From: JAAXHV01 sp965207165
GTDB taxonomy: Bacteria > Pseudomonadota > Gammaproteobacteria > Eutrophobiales > Eutrophobiaceae
Assembly: GCA_965207165.1 (NCBI GenBank)
Contig: OZ242265.1
Location: 992,001 to 1,056,000 of the forward strand
DNA: 64,000 nucleotides
Reading direction: 5' to 3'
Each line of letters opens with the position of its first letter. Positions within the stretch are counted from its first letter, which is position 1. Positions 28,747 through 37,157 of the stretch are shown piece by piece. The position numbers and the translations under genes were made by a program. Under the pieces are notes generated by a model that saw nothing but the letters and a program-made list of their open reading frames with translations, ran no database searches and had not been told where the DNA came from.

Positions 28747-28776
28747 ATTGTAACGGTCTTGGAGTTTAATTGTCCA
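28747..28776 (-). promoter_or_regulatory. Possible sigma-70 promoter for the STAS gene
   Basis: On the minus strand TGGACA (28771-28776) and TACAAT (28747-28752) are separated by 18 bp. An inverted repeat CCGGT-ATAA-ACCGG lies at 28729-28742, just downstream of the -10, where a repressor or a 5' hairpin could act. Confidence 0.4.
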
Positions 28777-28822
28777 CCCATTTATTCATGCAAGTTGCTA
28801 ATAATATATTATATAACCCCGA

Positions 28823-28851
28823 GTGACAAATTTATATCATAATGGTATAAT
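28823..28851 (+). promoter_or_regulatory. Sigma-70 promoter for the anti-sigma-type kinase
   Basis: GTGACA (28823-28828), a 17-bp spacer and a perfect TATAAT (28846-28851), placed about 50 bp before the kinase ATG in a very AT-rich stretch. Confidence 0.7.
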
Positions 28852-28901
28852 CGGGCAAAGATTTCAGGTCGCTGATCATTGTTTTTCATTGGGGTTTGCA
28901 T

Positions 28902-29399
28902 ATGAGAAAAAAAGACGAAACTTTCAAATGGGAGTTGAGCGAGCTATCTGATCTGGCAAGTTTTTCCGACGATTTCAGGTCATACTGCGGAGAAAAGAAA
29001 CTGGATGAGGGCAAGATCTTTGAGCTTGAACTATCCCTGGAAGAACTGATTGTAAACTCCTTTACCCATGGATACCAGGAAGGCGGTACAGAGGGGACCG
29101 TAATCGTGGAAGCCGAAGACACCGGTACAGACGTCAGGATAAGTTTGCGCGATCAAGCGCCGCCTTTTGACTTGTTCAGGGATGCGCCCGCACCGCGGCT
29201 TGGCGGGGAAGACCCTGAGCCGGAGCCAGGACAGGAACCGGTAACAGACCCGGTACTTGACCCGGGATTTGAAGCGGAGCCAAAACAGGAAAAAGTAGGG
29301 GGGTTAGGGATCCACCTGGTAAAAAGCCTGAATGACCGCGTTGAATACTATGGTTCACAGGACGGAAACATAGTAATCATCATCAAGTCGAAAGAATAA
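28902..29399 (+). CDS. RsbW-like serine kinase/anti-sigma factor with extended acidic lid
   Basis: 165 residues from ATG 28902 (GGGG 7 bases upstream). GHKL ATPase motifs: N box LSLEELIVNSFTHGY, G1 DQAPPFDLF, G2 VGGLGIHLVK. These define the HATPase_c_2 kinases that phosphorylate STAS proteins and bind a sigma or other partner. Between G1 and G2 there are about 45 residues rather than the usual short lid, rich in Glu, Pro and Asp (GEDPEPEPGQEP...). This insert sits where ATP and partner contacts occur. No sigma factor gene is seen in the window. Confidence 0.9.
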   Translation: MRKKDETFKWELSELSDLASFSDDFRSYCGEKKLDEGKIFELELSLEELIVNSFTHGYQEGGTEGTVIVEAEDTGTDVRISLRDQAPPFDLFRDAPAPRLGGEDPEPEPGQEPVTDPVLDPGFEAEPKQEKVGGLGIHLVKSLNDRVEYYGSQDGNIVIIIKSKE

Positions 29400-29455
29400 T
29401 CACGTTACGCGCCCGGCGCGGCATTCCTGCTGCGGACAAACGCCTGCAGTGCCGG

Positions 29456-32272
29456 TTAAAGGCCTGTGTACTGGAATGACAGGATTGTGATGTCGTCGAA
29501 TTGATCAGCCCGTCCGATAAAACGCACAACACTCCTGAACACGGCATTCGTCAGGTCTTCCGCGGCTTCAAATTCGTTTTTATCCAGCAATTCCTCTAAC
29601 CGCTCATCTTCATAAAACTCGTCCCTGATATTCTGGGCCTCAGTCACGCCGTCGGTGTAAAACAGCACCATATCACCCTTCTCCATTTCGATGGTTTGCT
29701 GTTCAAATTCAATGCCTTCAAACGTGCCTACCAGAGGCCCCTGGATCTGTTCGAGGCAGATAAGTTCCCCGGTGCTCTTTTTGATAAACGGCAGGTTATG
29801 CCCGCCATTGGTTATGAGCAACCGGCCGGTTTTCAGGTCCACGATACCCAGCACCAGGGTTACAAACATATTGCTGTCGTTATTCAGGGACAGTTCCCGG
29901 TTGACCCTGGTAACGATGTCTTTCGTCTGGTCGGTCTGATCCAGTATCTTGGTGAGCAGTGCCTTGGTAACGGACATGAACAGGGACGCCGGTATGCCTT
30001 TCCCGGAAACATCCCCCACGCAAAAGTAGACTTTATCATCCTGTAACATGGAAAAGTCGTAAAAATCCCCCGATACACTTTGCGCCGGCTTCAGAAAGGC
30101 TTCCAGGTTGAACCCCTCGCCCTTGATTGGGTCGGGCAACATGTCCATCTGCACCTTCTGGCCGATCCTCAGGTCCTGGGCGAGCTTGTCATTATGTGAC
30201 TTGATTGTCTTGAAGGCGGTCTTCATCTTCTCGTTGGCCCTGGCAACGTTGGTCCGGCTCCAGATGGACATCAGGGTCAGGGCCAGTATCAGTCCTGCCG
30301 TAATCCCGCTTCCCGCAAGGGCCTGGTTCGAGTAGGCCCTGAAGGTTGCAAAGGCATCCTGGCTCTTGAACTCATTGATGATGCCGAAACCATAAGTATT
30401 ATCCCAGTTCCAGTATCCCACCACCTCGTCTCCGAGGTAGTTCTCATATTCGTCCAGTTCTCCTCCGGCCTCTCCCGCTACCACACTCCGCACGGAGATG
30501 GGCAGATTGGCTGTCCCTTCCGCTTTTCCATGTTGGCTGACGCTCATTCCCACCACTGTAGGAACGTCGGCGCCCACCCAGCCCTCGTCGTACATTTCCT
30601 CTTTCCAACGCGGTTCACTGACAAATCGCCCCTCAGCGTCGACCATATAAATCTCACCGTAATTCCCGGAGTATCCTCTTCTCAGGATTTTGGCCAGAAT
30701 GCGCCGGGGCGATGCCATAATGAGAACAGCTCCCTTGTTTTCATCAATCAGGGAACCGAAAACGATATTCTGCGACAACAGTTCATCCTTTGCATGCCTG
30801 TCAGGAAAATTGATCACCGTTTTCCGGGTCGACATCCGTTCCATGAAGCCCTCGGGATAGGCAAAATATTTCCCGATCAGATCTGCGCGGTTACTGGAGA
30901 GCACGATGCCTTTGCGGTCGATAATCATGTAATTTTCAAACAGATCAGGATTGGCAATACTCGTATCTGCCCCAAATTTTCTCAGCCCTTCTTCAAGCGC
31001 GAAAGATTCCAGAACCTCCGTGTCGGTAATTATCGAAGCTGCAAACTCACCGTGCAGCATATGTTCCGGTTGTTCCTTAATCAGTTGCAGGGTTTCATTG
31101 GAAACCTGGCGGCCTACCGCTTCGGCAAACTTGGAAGTGTCCTGGGTGATCTGGTTTAACCAGTCTATGACTGCGCCGTGAGTGGCATCCAGGGTGAACT
31201 TCAACTCGTCCCTTACCTTGGCGTATGATTGAATTTTGTTCTCACTCAAAAACCACCAGGACAGGGCCAGTGTCATAAAGGTAACGACGACGGCTGCCAC
31301 AAAAAGCGGCCAGCTATTCCAGAAATTCCTGAGGAAAAACACCAGGGAGGAAGTCTCCGCGGTTGTTTCCTGGCCTGCTTTGTCGGTGGCGGCAACAGAC
31401 GCGGACTGTCTCCCTGCCAGCATGTCCCGTGGCGATCCCTTGCCTCCCGCACCAGGTGAAGGATACCCGCTGGCGGCCAGACGTTGCGCCAGTCGTGACT
31501 TGCCGCTATCCGTCCCTTTCTTTTTCAGGGACACCCACCCCAGGACAAGGGAAATCGATGCCAGCAAGGCGCTGAGGCCGAGGGTCAGCATCAGGACCAG
31601 GTTCACCCGGCGTTGCTTGTCACGATGGACTGCAACTTCGCCCGATGTCCTGTGGTCGATGGCTTCGAAAAAATCCTCCAGAGGCTTCATTATTTTTTCC
31701 TTGGCCTGGTGATACTCGTCACCGTGTAACAGATTGCGGGCCAGTTCCCTGTCGGGTCGACCCTGGGTGTAGCGTCCCGTACCGTCTTCAAAGAGACCCA
31801 CCATGGCATTCATAGCCCGGTTTTCCAGGTTCACAAGTTCGTTCGATTCATTTTCCGTTTCCCGCAACAGGGCGAATTCGGTTTCCGTGAATTCTTCTTC
31901 TTTCATCAAGTCTTTCAACGGTATCGCCTGCGTATTTATCCTGGGCGGCATCCCTGTAGCGGCAACGAAATCCCAGTAGATATTGTGATAATCCGCAGGC
32001 CGTGGCGCTTCTCCACTCCTTATAGCCAGGATTTGGTCGAAATAGTTCTTGTACTTGTCGTCGCCGGTTACCGTATAAGTCCGCGCCATGCGGGTGAGGT
32101 CGTCCGAACTTTGCCGCAATTCATCGGCAAGCAGGTATGATTGATATCTTTTTTCAGCTGACTCGTGAATTTTTGCTTCGTTTTCAAGTACTTCGGTATA
32201 CAGCACCAATGAAACCACCATCAGCGTCACGATCGACGCAAAAATAATCAGGAAGTTTTTTGTTATATCCAT
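29456..32272 (-). CDS. Membrane PP2C-type phosphatase with two sensor regions (RsbU/SpoIIE family)
   Basis: 938 residues. Order: TM1 (about 7-25), an extracytoplasmic helical region (about 30-220) of the kind found in chemoreceptor-like proteins, TM2 (about 223-249), a flexible cytoplasmic linker, TM3 (about 320-342), a large periplasmic Cache-like domain (about 350-640), TM4 (about 642-662), a short coiled coil and a C-terminal PP2C/SpoIIE domain (about 690-938). Metal-binding signs of the phosphatase are SVSGDFYDF, VGDVSGKGIPASLFM, LGIVDLKTG, ITNGGHN and FYTDGVTEA. It should dephosphorylate the STAS protein in response to an external signal. Having two separate sensor modules in one chain is uncommon. 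Confidence 0.9.
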   Translation of the reverse strand: MDITKNFLIIFASIVTLMVVSLVLYTEVLENEAKIHESAEKRYQSYLLADELRQSSDDLTRMARTYTVTGDDKYKNYFDQILAIRSGEAPRPADYHNIYWDFVAATGMPPRINTQAIPLKDLMKEEEFTETEFALLRETENESNELVNLENRAMNAMVGLFEDGTGRYTQGRPDRELARNLLHGDEYHQAKEKIMKPLEDFFEAIDHRTSGEVAVHRDKQRRVNLVLMLTLGLSALLASISLVLGWVSLKKKGTDSGKSRLAQRLAASGYPSPGAGGKGSPRDMLAGRQSASVAATDKAGQETTAETSSLVFFLRNFWNSWPLFVAAVVVTFMTLALSWWFLSENKIQSYAKVRDELKFTLDATHGAVIDWLNQITQDTSKFAEAVGRQVSNETLQLIKEQPEHMLHGEFAASIITDTEVLESFALEEGLRKFGADTSIANPDLFENYMIIDRKGIVLSSNRADLIGKYFAYPEGFMERMSTRKTVINFPDRHAKDELLSQNIVFGSLIDENKGAVLIMASPRRILAKILRRGYSGNYGEIYMVDAEGRFVSEPRWKEEMYDEGWVGADVPTVVGMSVSQHGKAEGTANLPISVRSVVAGEAGGELDEYENYLGDEVVGYWNWDNTYGFGIINEFKSQDAFATFRAYSNQALAGSGITAGLILALTLMSIWSRTNVARANEKMKTAFKTIKSHNDKLAQDLRIGQKVQMDMLPDPIKGEGFNLEAFLKPAQSVSGDFYDFSMLQDDKVYFCVGDVSGKGIPASLFMSVTKALLTKILDQTDQTKDIVTRVNRELSLNNDSNMFVTLVLGIVDLKTGRLLITNGGHNLPFIKKSTGELICLEQIQGPLVGTFEGIEFEQQTIEMEKGDMVLFYTDGVTEAQNIRDEFYEDERLEELLDKNEFEAAEDLTNAVFRSVVRFIGRADQFDDITILSFQYTGL

Positions 32273-32318
32273 AGTGCGTGAAACCCGTAGGGTATGGGAT
32301 TTTATGTCTGATTGTCAG

Positions 32319-32350
32319 GCATGCCGCGGCATGAAACTGCCGCGGCGTGC
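32319..32350. other. Strong GC hairpin between ssb and the phosphatase gene
   Basis: A 13-bp stem (GCATGCCGCGGCA with TGCCGCGGCGTGC, one G-T pair) and a 6-base loop, 30 bp after the ssb stop on the minus strand. No T-run follows in either direction, so it may slow or protect an RNA end rather than act as a simple intrinsic terminator. Confidence 0.5.
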
Positions 32351-32380
32351 ACTGTAGAACAGGTACTGAAGAAGGACGCT

Positions 32381-32845
32381 TCAGAAGGGAATATCGTCAT
32401 CAACGAATTCACCACCATCACCGGTTGTGTTTCCCTGCGGTACGGGAGCGTTTGCGCCGGCCGGGTTACGCGCGGGGGCGGCTGCCGGGACAGGTTCCCG
32501 GGGGGCAGTCCTGCCATCCAGCATTTGCATTTCATTGGCCACGACTTCCGTTGTATACCTGTCATTTCCGTCACGGTCCTGCCATTTGCGGGTCTGCAAA
32601 CGTCCTTCGACGTAGACCTTTGAGCCTTTACGCAGATATTCGGACACTATTTCCGCCAGGCGGCTGAAGAACACGACCCTGTGCCATTCCGTGCGTTCCT
32701 GCATGTCACCCGTTTCCTTATCACGCCACGCGTCCGATGTCGCAAGATTGACATTGGCAATGGGCGAACCTCCGGACGTATACCTCACATCCGGATCGTT
32801 ACCTAAATTTCCAATAAGAATGACTTTGTTTATTCCTCTGGCCAT
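32381..32845 (-). CDS. ssb: Single-stranded DNA-binding protein
   Basis: 154 residues: an OB fold (about 1-110) with ARGINKVILIGNLGNDPDVRYT and WHRVVFFSRLAEIVSEYLRKG, a short Pro/Ala-rich linker, and the acidic tip DDDIPF that recruits repair and replication proteins. It is divergent from uvrA as in E. coli. No LexA box (CTGT-N8-ACAG) was found in the 146-bp gap. Confidence 0.97.
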   Translation of the reverse strand: MARGINKVILIGNLGNDPDVRYTSGGSPIANVNLATSDAWRDKETGDMQERTEWHRVVFFSRLAEIVSEYLRKGSKVYVEGRLQTRKWQDRDGNDRYTTEVVANEMQMLDGRTAPREPVPAAAPARNPAGANAPVPQGNTTGDGGEFVDDDIPF

Positions 32846-32905
32846 GATTTCACTCCTTTATGTGACAATATTGAAAAAATACTCCCTTGCACGGCTTTTT
32901 TTCAG

Positions 32906-32921
32906 CCGGTTGTAAAACCGG
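32906..32921. promoter_or_regulatory. Perfect palindromic site in the ssb/uvrA gap
   Basis: CCGGTT-GTAA-AACCGG, an exact 6-bp inverted repeat 70-85 bp upstream of uvrA and 61-76 bp upstream of ssb. The position between two divergent starts fits an operator or a small hairpin. It does not resemble a LexA site. Confidence 0.4.
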
Positions 32922-32991
32922 GTTGGACTCTTGCAAGGCATCCCTTATATTAGCAGGTTAAACTCAATTCGGCCAAACTAAAACTTACATC

Positions 32992-35895
32992 GTGGACACT
33001 ATCCGGATCAGGGGTGCAAGAACCCATAATCTGAAGAACATCAACCTGGATTTTCCCAGGGATCAAATGATTGTGATCACCGGATTGTCGGGTTCCGGGA
33101 AATCGTCTCTGGCGTTTGATACGATTTATGCCGACGGTCAGCGCCGCTATGTGGAATCCCTGTCCGCCTATGCCAGGCAATTCCTGTCAATGATGGAAAA
33201 ACCGGACGTGGACCATATCGAAGGGCTGTCCCCGGCCATCAGTATCGAACAAAAATCCACTTCCCATAACCCGCGCTCCACGGTGGGCACCATTACCGAG
33301 ATATATGATTACCTGCGCCTGTTGTTCGCCCGGGTGGGAGAACCGCACTGTCCGCAACACCGGACCCTGCTGGCTGCCCAGACCATAAGCCAGATGGTCG
33401 ACCTGATACTGGAACAGCCGGAAGGAAGCCGGCTGATGCTGTTGGCGCCCGTGGTGCAGGACAGGAAAGGCGAACACATACAACAGATTGAACGAATCAG
33501 GGCTGAGGGCTTCGTGCGCGCACGCATCGACGGAAAAGTGGTGGAACTTGATAATATTGAAACACTGGACCTGCGCAGAAGACATACCATCGAGGTAGTG
33601 GTGGACCGTTTCCGGGTCCGTGCGGATATCGGTTTGCGCTTGGCTGAATCACTGGAAACCGCAGTGCGCCTGTCTGACGGTCTGGCCATTATCTCATCGA
33701 TGGGCGATGCCGAAGCGGATGACATTGTATTTTCAACCCGGTTTGCCTGTCCTGAATGCGGTTACAGCCTGAGTGAACTTGAGCCCCGGTTATTTTCCTT
33801 CAACAATCCGGCCGGAGCCTGCGACCGCTGTGACGGCCTTGGCGTCATCCAGTATTTTGATGCCGACAAGATAGTACTGGACAGGTCGCTGAGCCTGGCG
33901 GACGGCGCCATACGCGGCTGGGACCGGCGTAACGCCTATTACTTCCAGTTGATTAAATCTCTGTCCAGGCACTACAGGTTTGCCATAGATACGCCGTATG
34001 CCGATCTGGATGAAAGGGTGCGCGAGGTTGTCCTGCACGGCAGCGGCGAGGAGGAAATAGAGTTCGAATACCTGCACAGCAAGCGCGGGGTCGTCCATCG
34101 GACCCACACCTTTGAAGGTGTGATCCCGAATATGCAGCGCCGTTACCTGGAAACCGAATCAGTCATGATCAGGGAGGAATTGAACAAATACCAGAGCAGC
34201 CAGCCTTGTCCGTCCTGCGCCGGGCAGCGGCTTAACGAGGCAGCCCGGAATGTATTCGTAAATGATGTCAACCTGCCGGCTATCAGCGCCATGCCCGTAA
34301 TGCAGGCGCAGATGTTTTTCAATTCCCTGGCGATACCGGGACGGCGCGGGGAAATCGCGGCGCGCATAGTAAAGGAAGTGGATGACCGGTTGCGCTTCCT
34401 GGTCAACGTGGGTCTGGACTACCTGGCCCTGAACAGGAGTGCGGAAACCCTGTCAGGCGGCGAAGCGCAGCGGATACGCCTGGCAAGCCAGATCGGCGCA
34501 GGGCTGGTCGGCGTCATGTACGTTCTCGACGAGCCTTCCATAGGTTTGCACCAGCGTGACAACAAGAGGCTGCTTGCGACCCTGCAGCAACTGCGCGACC
34601 TCGGCAACACGGTTATCGTGGTCGAACATGACGAAGAGGCCATCAATTCCGCCGACCACGTTATCGACATGGGGCCTGGCGCAGGAGTACACGGCGGCAA
34701 GGTGGTTGTACAGGGATATCCGGAAGATATTGCCCAATGCCCTGAGTCGCTGACCGGCGCTTACCTGTCCGGGCGCAAGCGTATTGATTTGCCGCCGCAA
34801 CGCGTCATGCCCGACCCGGAACGGGTAGTAATACTGAGCGGCGCAACGGGCAACAATCTCAAGTCCATTCAACTGGAACTGCCGTTGGGTCTGATGACCT
34901 GCGTCACCGGCGTTTCCGGTTCAGGCAAGTCTACGCTTGTCAATGATACGTTGTACCGGATTGCCGCAAGCGAATTGAATCATGCCGGCGTCAAGCCGGC
35001 CCCTTACCAGTCGATATCCGGCCTTGAGTATATCGACAAGGTTGTGGATATCGATCAAAGCCCAATCGGGCGCACCCCGCGTTCAAATCCAGCCACGTAT
35101 ACCGGTTTGTTCACCCCGATCAGGGAACTGTTTTCTGCCACCCAGGAAGCGCGTTCCAGGGGGTACAAGCCCGGACGCTTCAGTTTCAACGTTAAAGGAG
35201 GGCGCTGTGAAGCCTGCCAGGGTGACGGCCTAATCAAGGTCGAAATGCACTTTTTACCGGATATTTATGTCATGTGTGATGTCTGTAAGGGCAAACGCTA
35301 TAACAGGGAGACCCTGCAGGTCTGTTACAAGGGCAAAAACATCCACGAAATACTGGAGATGACGGTGGAAGATGCACGGGAATTTTTCTCTGCGGTGCCG
35401 ATTATCGCCCGTAAACTGCAGACGCTGATGGATGTGGGCCTGGCCTATATCCGTCTCGGACAGAATGCCACAACGCTGTCAGGGGGAGAAGCACAACGGG
35501 TCAAGCTGTCCAGGGAGTTATCCAAGCGGGACACCGGCAAGACCCTGTATATTTTGGACGAACCGACCACCGGCCTGCATTTCCATGACGTCAAACAGTT
35601 GCTCGGCGTTCTGCACCAGCTGCGCGATCACGGCAACACGGTTGTCGTCATCGAACATAACCTGGATGTCATCAAGACCGCGGACTGGATAATAGACCTG
35701 GGACCGGAAGGCGGCGACGGGGGAGGGGAGATCATCGCCAGCGGCACACCTGAAGACGTGGCAAGGCAAAAGACTTCATACACAGGCCGGTTCCTGGCGC
35801 CGGTCATAGGCAAGCACAAGGCCGTTAAAACCGCAAAAGCTGCCAGGCAGGCGGAACTGTTACAAACCGGCTACCAGGAGATGCAAGAATCATGA
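32992..35895 (+). CDS. uvrA: Excinuclease ABC subunit A
   Basis: 967 residues, GTG start. It contains two ABC ATPase halves: Walker A GLSGSGKSSLAFDT (about 29-42) and GVSGSGKSTLVNDT, signatures LSGGEAQRIRLA and LSGGEAQRVKLS, and zinc modules CPECG...CDRCDG and CEACQGDG...CDVCKG. It scans DNA for damage in nucleotide excision repair. Its end overlaps the next gene by 4 bp (ATGA). Confidence 0.98.
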   Translation: MDTIRIRGARTHNLKNINLDFPRDQMIVITGLSGSGKSSLAFDTIYADGQRRYVESLSAYARQFLSMMEKPDVDHIEGLSPAISIEQKSTSHNPRSTVGTITEIYDYLRLLFARVGEPHCPQHRTLLAAQTISQMVDLILEQPEGSRLMLLAPVVQDRKGEHIQQIERIRAEGFVRARIDGKVVELDNIETLDLRRRHTIEVVVDRFRVRADIGLRLAESLETAVRLSDGLAIISSMGDAEADDIVFSTRFACPECGYSLSELEPRLFSFNNPAGACDRCDGLGVIQYFDADKIVLDRSLSLADGAIRGWDRRNAYYFQLIKSLSRHYRFAIDTPYADLDERVREVVLHGSGEEEIEFEYLHSKRGVVHRTHTFEGVIPNMQRRYLETESVMIREELNKYQSSQPCPSCAGQRLNEAARNVFVNDVNLPAISAMPVMQAQMFFNSLAIPGRRGEIAARIVKEVDDRLRFLVNVGLDYLALNRSAETLSGGEAQRIRLASQIGAGLVGVMYVLDEPSIGLHQRDNKRLLATLQQLRDLGNTVIVVEHDEEAINSADHVIDMGPGAGVHGGKVVVQGYPEDIAQCPESLTGAYLSGRKRIDLPPQRVMPDPERVVILSGATGNNLKSIQLELPLGLMTCVTGVSGSGKSTLVNDTLYRIAASELNHAGVKPAPYQSISGLEYIDKVVDIDQSPIGRTPRSNPATYTGLFTPIRELFSATQEARSRGYKPGRFSFNVKGGRCEACQGDGLIKVEMHFLPDIYVMCDVCKGKRYNRETLQVCYKGKNIHEILEMTVEDAREFFSAVPIIARKLQTLMDVGLAYIRLGQNATTLSGGEAQRVKLSRELSKRDTGKTLYILDEPTTGLHFHDVKQLLGVLHQLRDHGNTVVVIEHNLDVIKTADWIIDLGPEGGDGGGEIIASGTPEDVARQKTSYTGRFLAPVIGKHKAVKTAKAARQAELLQTGYQEMQES

Positions 35896-36827
35896 CTGCC
35901 CTCATTTGCGGCTCATTCGCCTACGATCGAATCATGGTCTACCCGGGACGTTTCAGGGACGATATCCTCCCGGACAAGATACATATCCTGAACGTCTGCT
36001 TCGTGGTGCCCGAATTACAGCAGGAGTTTGGCGGGTCGGGAGGAAATATCATCTACAACACCAGGTTGCTTGATGATAACTGCCTGCCTATGGGCACGGT
36101 CGGGATCGACTTTGCCGAATACCGCGAATGGCTTGAAAAGAACGGCATCGATACACGTCATATCAGGGTCATTGACGATACCTATACGGCACAATGTTTT
36201 ATCACTACCGACATGGATGACAACCAGATTACCACGTTCCAGGTCGGCGCCATGGCTCATTCCCACACGAACAGGATATCCATGGCACAAGGCATCAGTA
36301 TCGGTATCGTCGCTCCTGACGGCAAGGACGGGATGCTGCAGCACGCCCGGCAGTTTGCCGAGGCAGGCATCCCGTTTTTCTTCGACCCCGGCCAGAATGT
36401 GACGCTGCTGACCGGCGCTGAATTGATGGACGGTATCGAGCATGCCAACTGGCTGATATTCAATGATTACGAGTGGCAGATAGTTGAGGACAAGACCGGT
36501 TTGAGCACGGCCAGTGTCCTGGACCGGGTAGACACGCTGATCGTTACCCGCGGCGCTTCAGGTTCGATAATCCATTCACGCGACAACCGGATTGACATCC
36601 CGGTTGCCAGGGCTGAGCGCCTGGTCGATCCGACCGGCTGCGGAGACGCGTACCGGGCCGGTCTCCTGTATGGATTGATGCACGGCATGGACTGGGAGAC
36701 GACGGGCAGGATTGCTTCCCTCATGGGTAAAATCAAGATCGAAGTGCGCGGCACGCAGAATCATAAATTCGATAAGCAGCAGTTTGCAGACCTGTTCAAA
36801 CTACATTTCGGTTACTCATTATCATAA
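35892..36827 (+). CDS. PfkB-family kinase (adenosine/nucleoside kinase-like)
   Basis: 311 residues of the ribokinase fold. GGSGGNIIYN (about 47-56) is the substrate-site GG loop. DPTGCGDAYRAGL (about 245-257) is the anion-hole motif with the catalytic Asp. The proteobacterial branch with FVVPELQQEFGGSGGNI is usually annotated as adenosine kinase. It starts within the last codons of uvrA (4 bp overlap), so it is translationally coupled to a repair gene with no known functional link. Confidence 0.85.
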   Translation: MTALICGSFAYDRIMVYPGRFRDDILPDKIHILNVCFVVPELQQEFGGSGGNIIYNTRLLDDNCLPMGTVGIDFAEYREWLEKNGIDTRHIRVIDDTYTAQCFITTDMDDNQITTFQVGAMAHSHTNRISMAQGISIGIVAPDGKDGMLQHARQFAEAGIPFFFDPGQNVTLLTGAELMDGIEHANWLIFNDYEWQIVEDKTGLSTASVLDRVDTLIVTRGASGSIIHSRDNRIDIPVARAERLVDPTGCGDAYRAGLLYGLMHGMDWETTGRIASLMGKIKIEVRGTQNHKFDKQQFADLFKLHFGYSLS

Positions 36828-36842
36828 CGACGATATGAAAGA

Positions 36843-37015
36843 GGGTCTGGACAGGCTTTTAAGGAATATCATCCGCATGGATAGCGGATGGTAACAAATC
36901 GTCAGGACAGACGATTTGCACGGCGCCAGCCGCCCGCAGGGTTGCGCCCAGGGAAGGGCGCAATGAACGTACATGGATGTATTCACAGCGTGTCCTTAAA
37001 AGCCTGTCCAGACCC
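36843..37015 (+). ncRNA. Multi-hairpin element with GGA loops inside a 23-bp inverted repeat (candidate CsrA/RsmA-binding RNA)
   Basis: Exact 23-bp inverted repeats at 36843-36865 and 36993-37015 enclose a chain of hairpins. H1 is 36870-36890 (CATCCGC stem, loop ATGGATA). H2 is 36895-36918 (CAAATCGTC stem, loop AGGACA). H3 is 36942-36963 (TTGCGCCC stem, loop AGGGAA). H4 is near 36964-36985, weaker, with loop ATGGAT. All four loops carry GGA on the plus strand. GTACATGGATGT at 36969-36980 matches 11 of 12 positions of the CsrA SELEX consensus RUACARGGAUGU. It fills the gap between the kinase and rpsF. It could be an independent sRNA, the 3' UTR of the kinase mRNA, or a mobile hairpin repeat. 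No promoter or T-run terminator was identified for it. Confidence 0.5.
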
Positions 37016-37032
37016 ACGCCGTAGTAACTAAT

Positions 37033-37067
37033 GCAATAAATACCTCGATATTCGTGTATTTATTTGC
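37033..37067. promoter_or_regulatory. Inverted repeat overlapping the rpsF promoter
   Basis: GCAATAAATAC (37033-37043) and GTATTTATTTGC (37056-37067) pair with one unpaired base and a 12-base loop. The right arm overlaps the -35 hexamer, so it could bind a regulator or act as an AT-rich upstream element. Confidence 0.4.
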
Positions 37068-37092
37068 AACTGTCGCGGCTTTGCAATACACT
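37064..37092 (+). promoter_or_regulatory. Sigma-70 promoter for the rpsF-rpsR-rplI cluster
   Basis: TTGCAA (37064-37069), 17-bp spacer and TACACT (37087-37092), followed by a roughly 60-nt leader. The leader contains the hairpin at 37115-37137. Confidence 0.6.
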
Positions 37093-37114
37093 ACGCAGCG
37101 CATAAATAATCCTT

Positions 37115-37137
37115 GCCTCACCGCCACGGCGGGAGGC
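37115..37137 (+). promoter_or_regulatory. Leader hairpin upstream of rpsF
   Basis: GCCTC-A-CCGCC-AC-GGCGG-GAGGC folds into a strong hairpin ending about 20 nt before the rpsF ATG. S6 and S18 operons in many bacteria carry an autoregulatory leader bound by the S6:S18 pair. This hairpin is in the right place, but I could not confirm the conserved features of that motif. Confidence 0.35.
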
Positions 37138-37157
37138 TTTAACCATGAGGATACACA

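Noticed and set aside
28699..32380. Search for a sigma factor or anti-sigma target beside the partner-switching genes
   Set aside because: No sigma-70-family region 2/4 motif occurs in any frame of this stretch or the adjoining genes.
32846..32991. SOS (LexA) box between ssb and uvrA
   Set aside because: No CTGT-N8-ACAG pattern or near match was found; only an unrelated CCGGTT/AACCGG palindrome is present.
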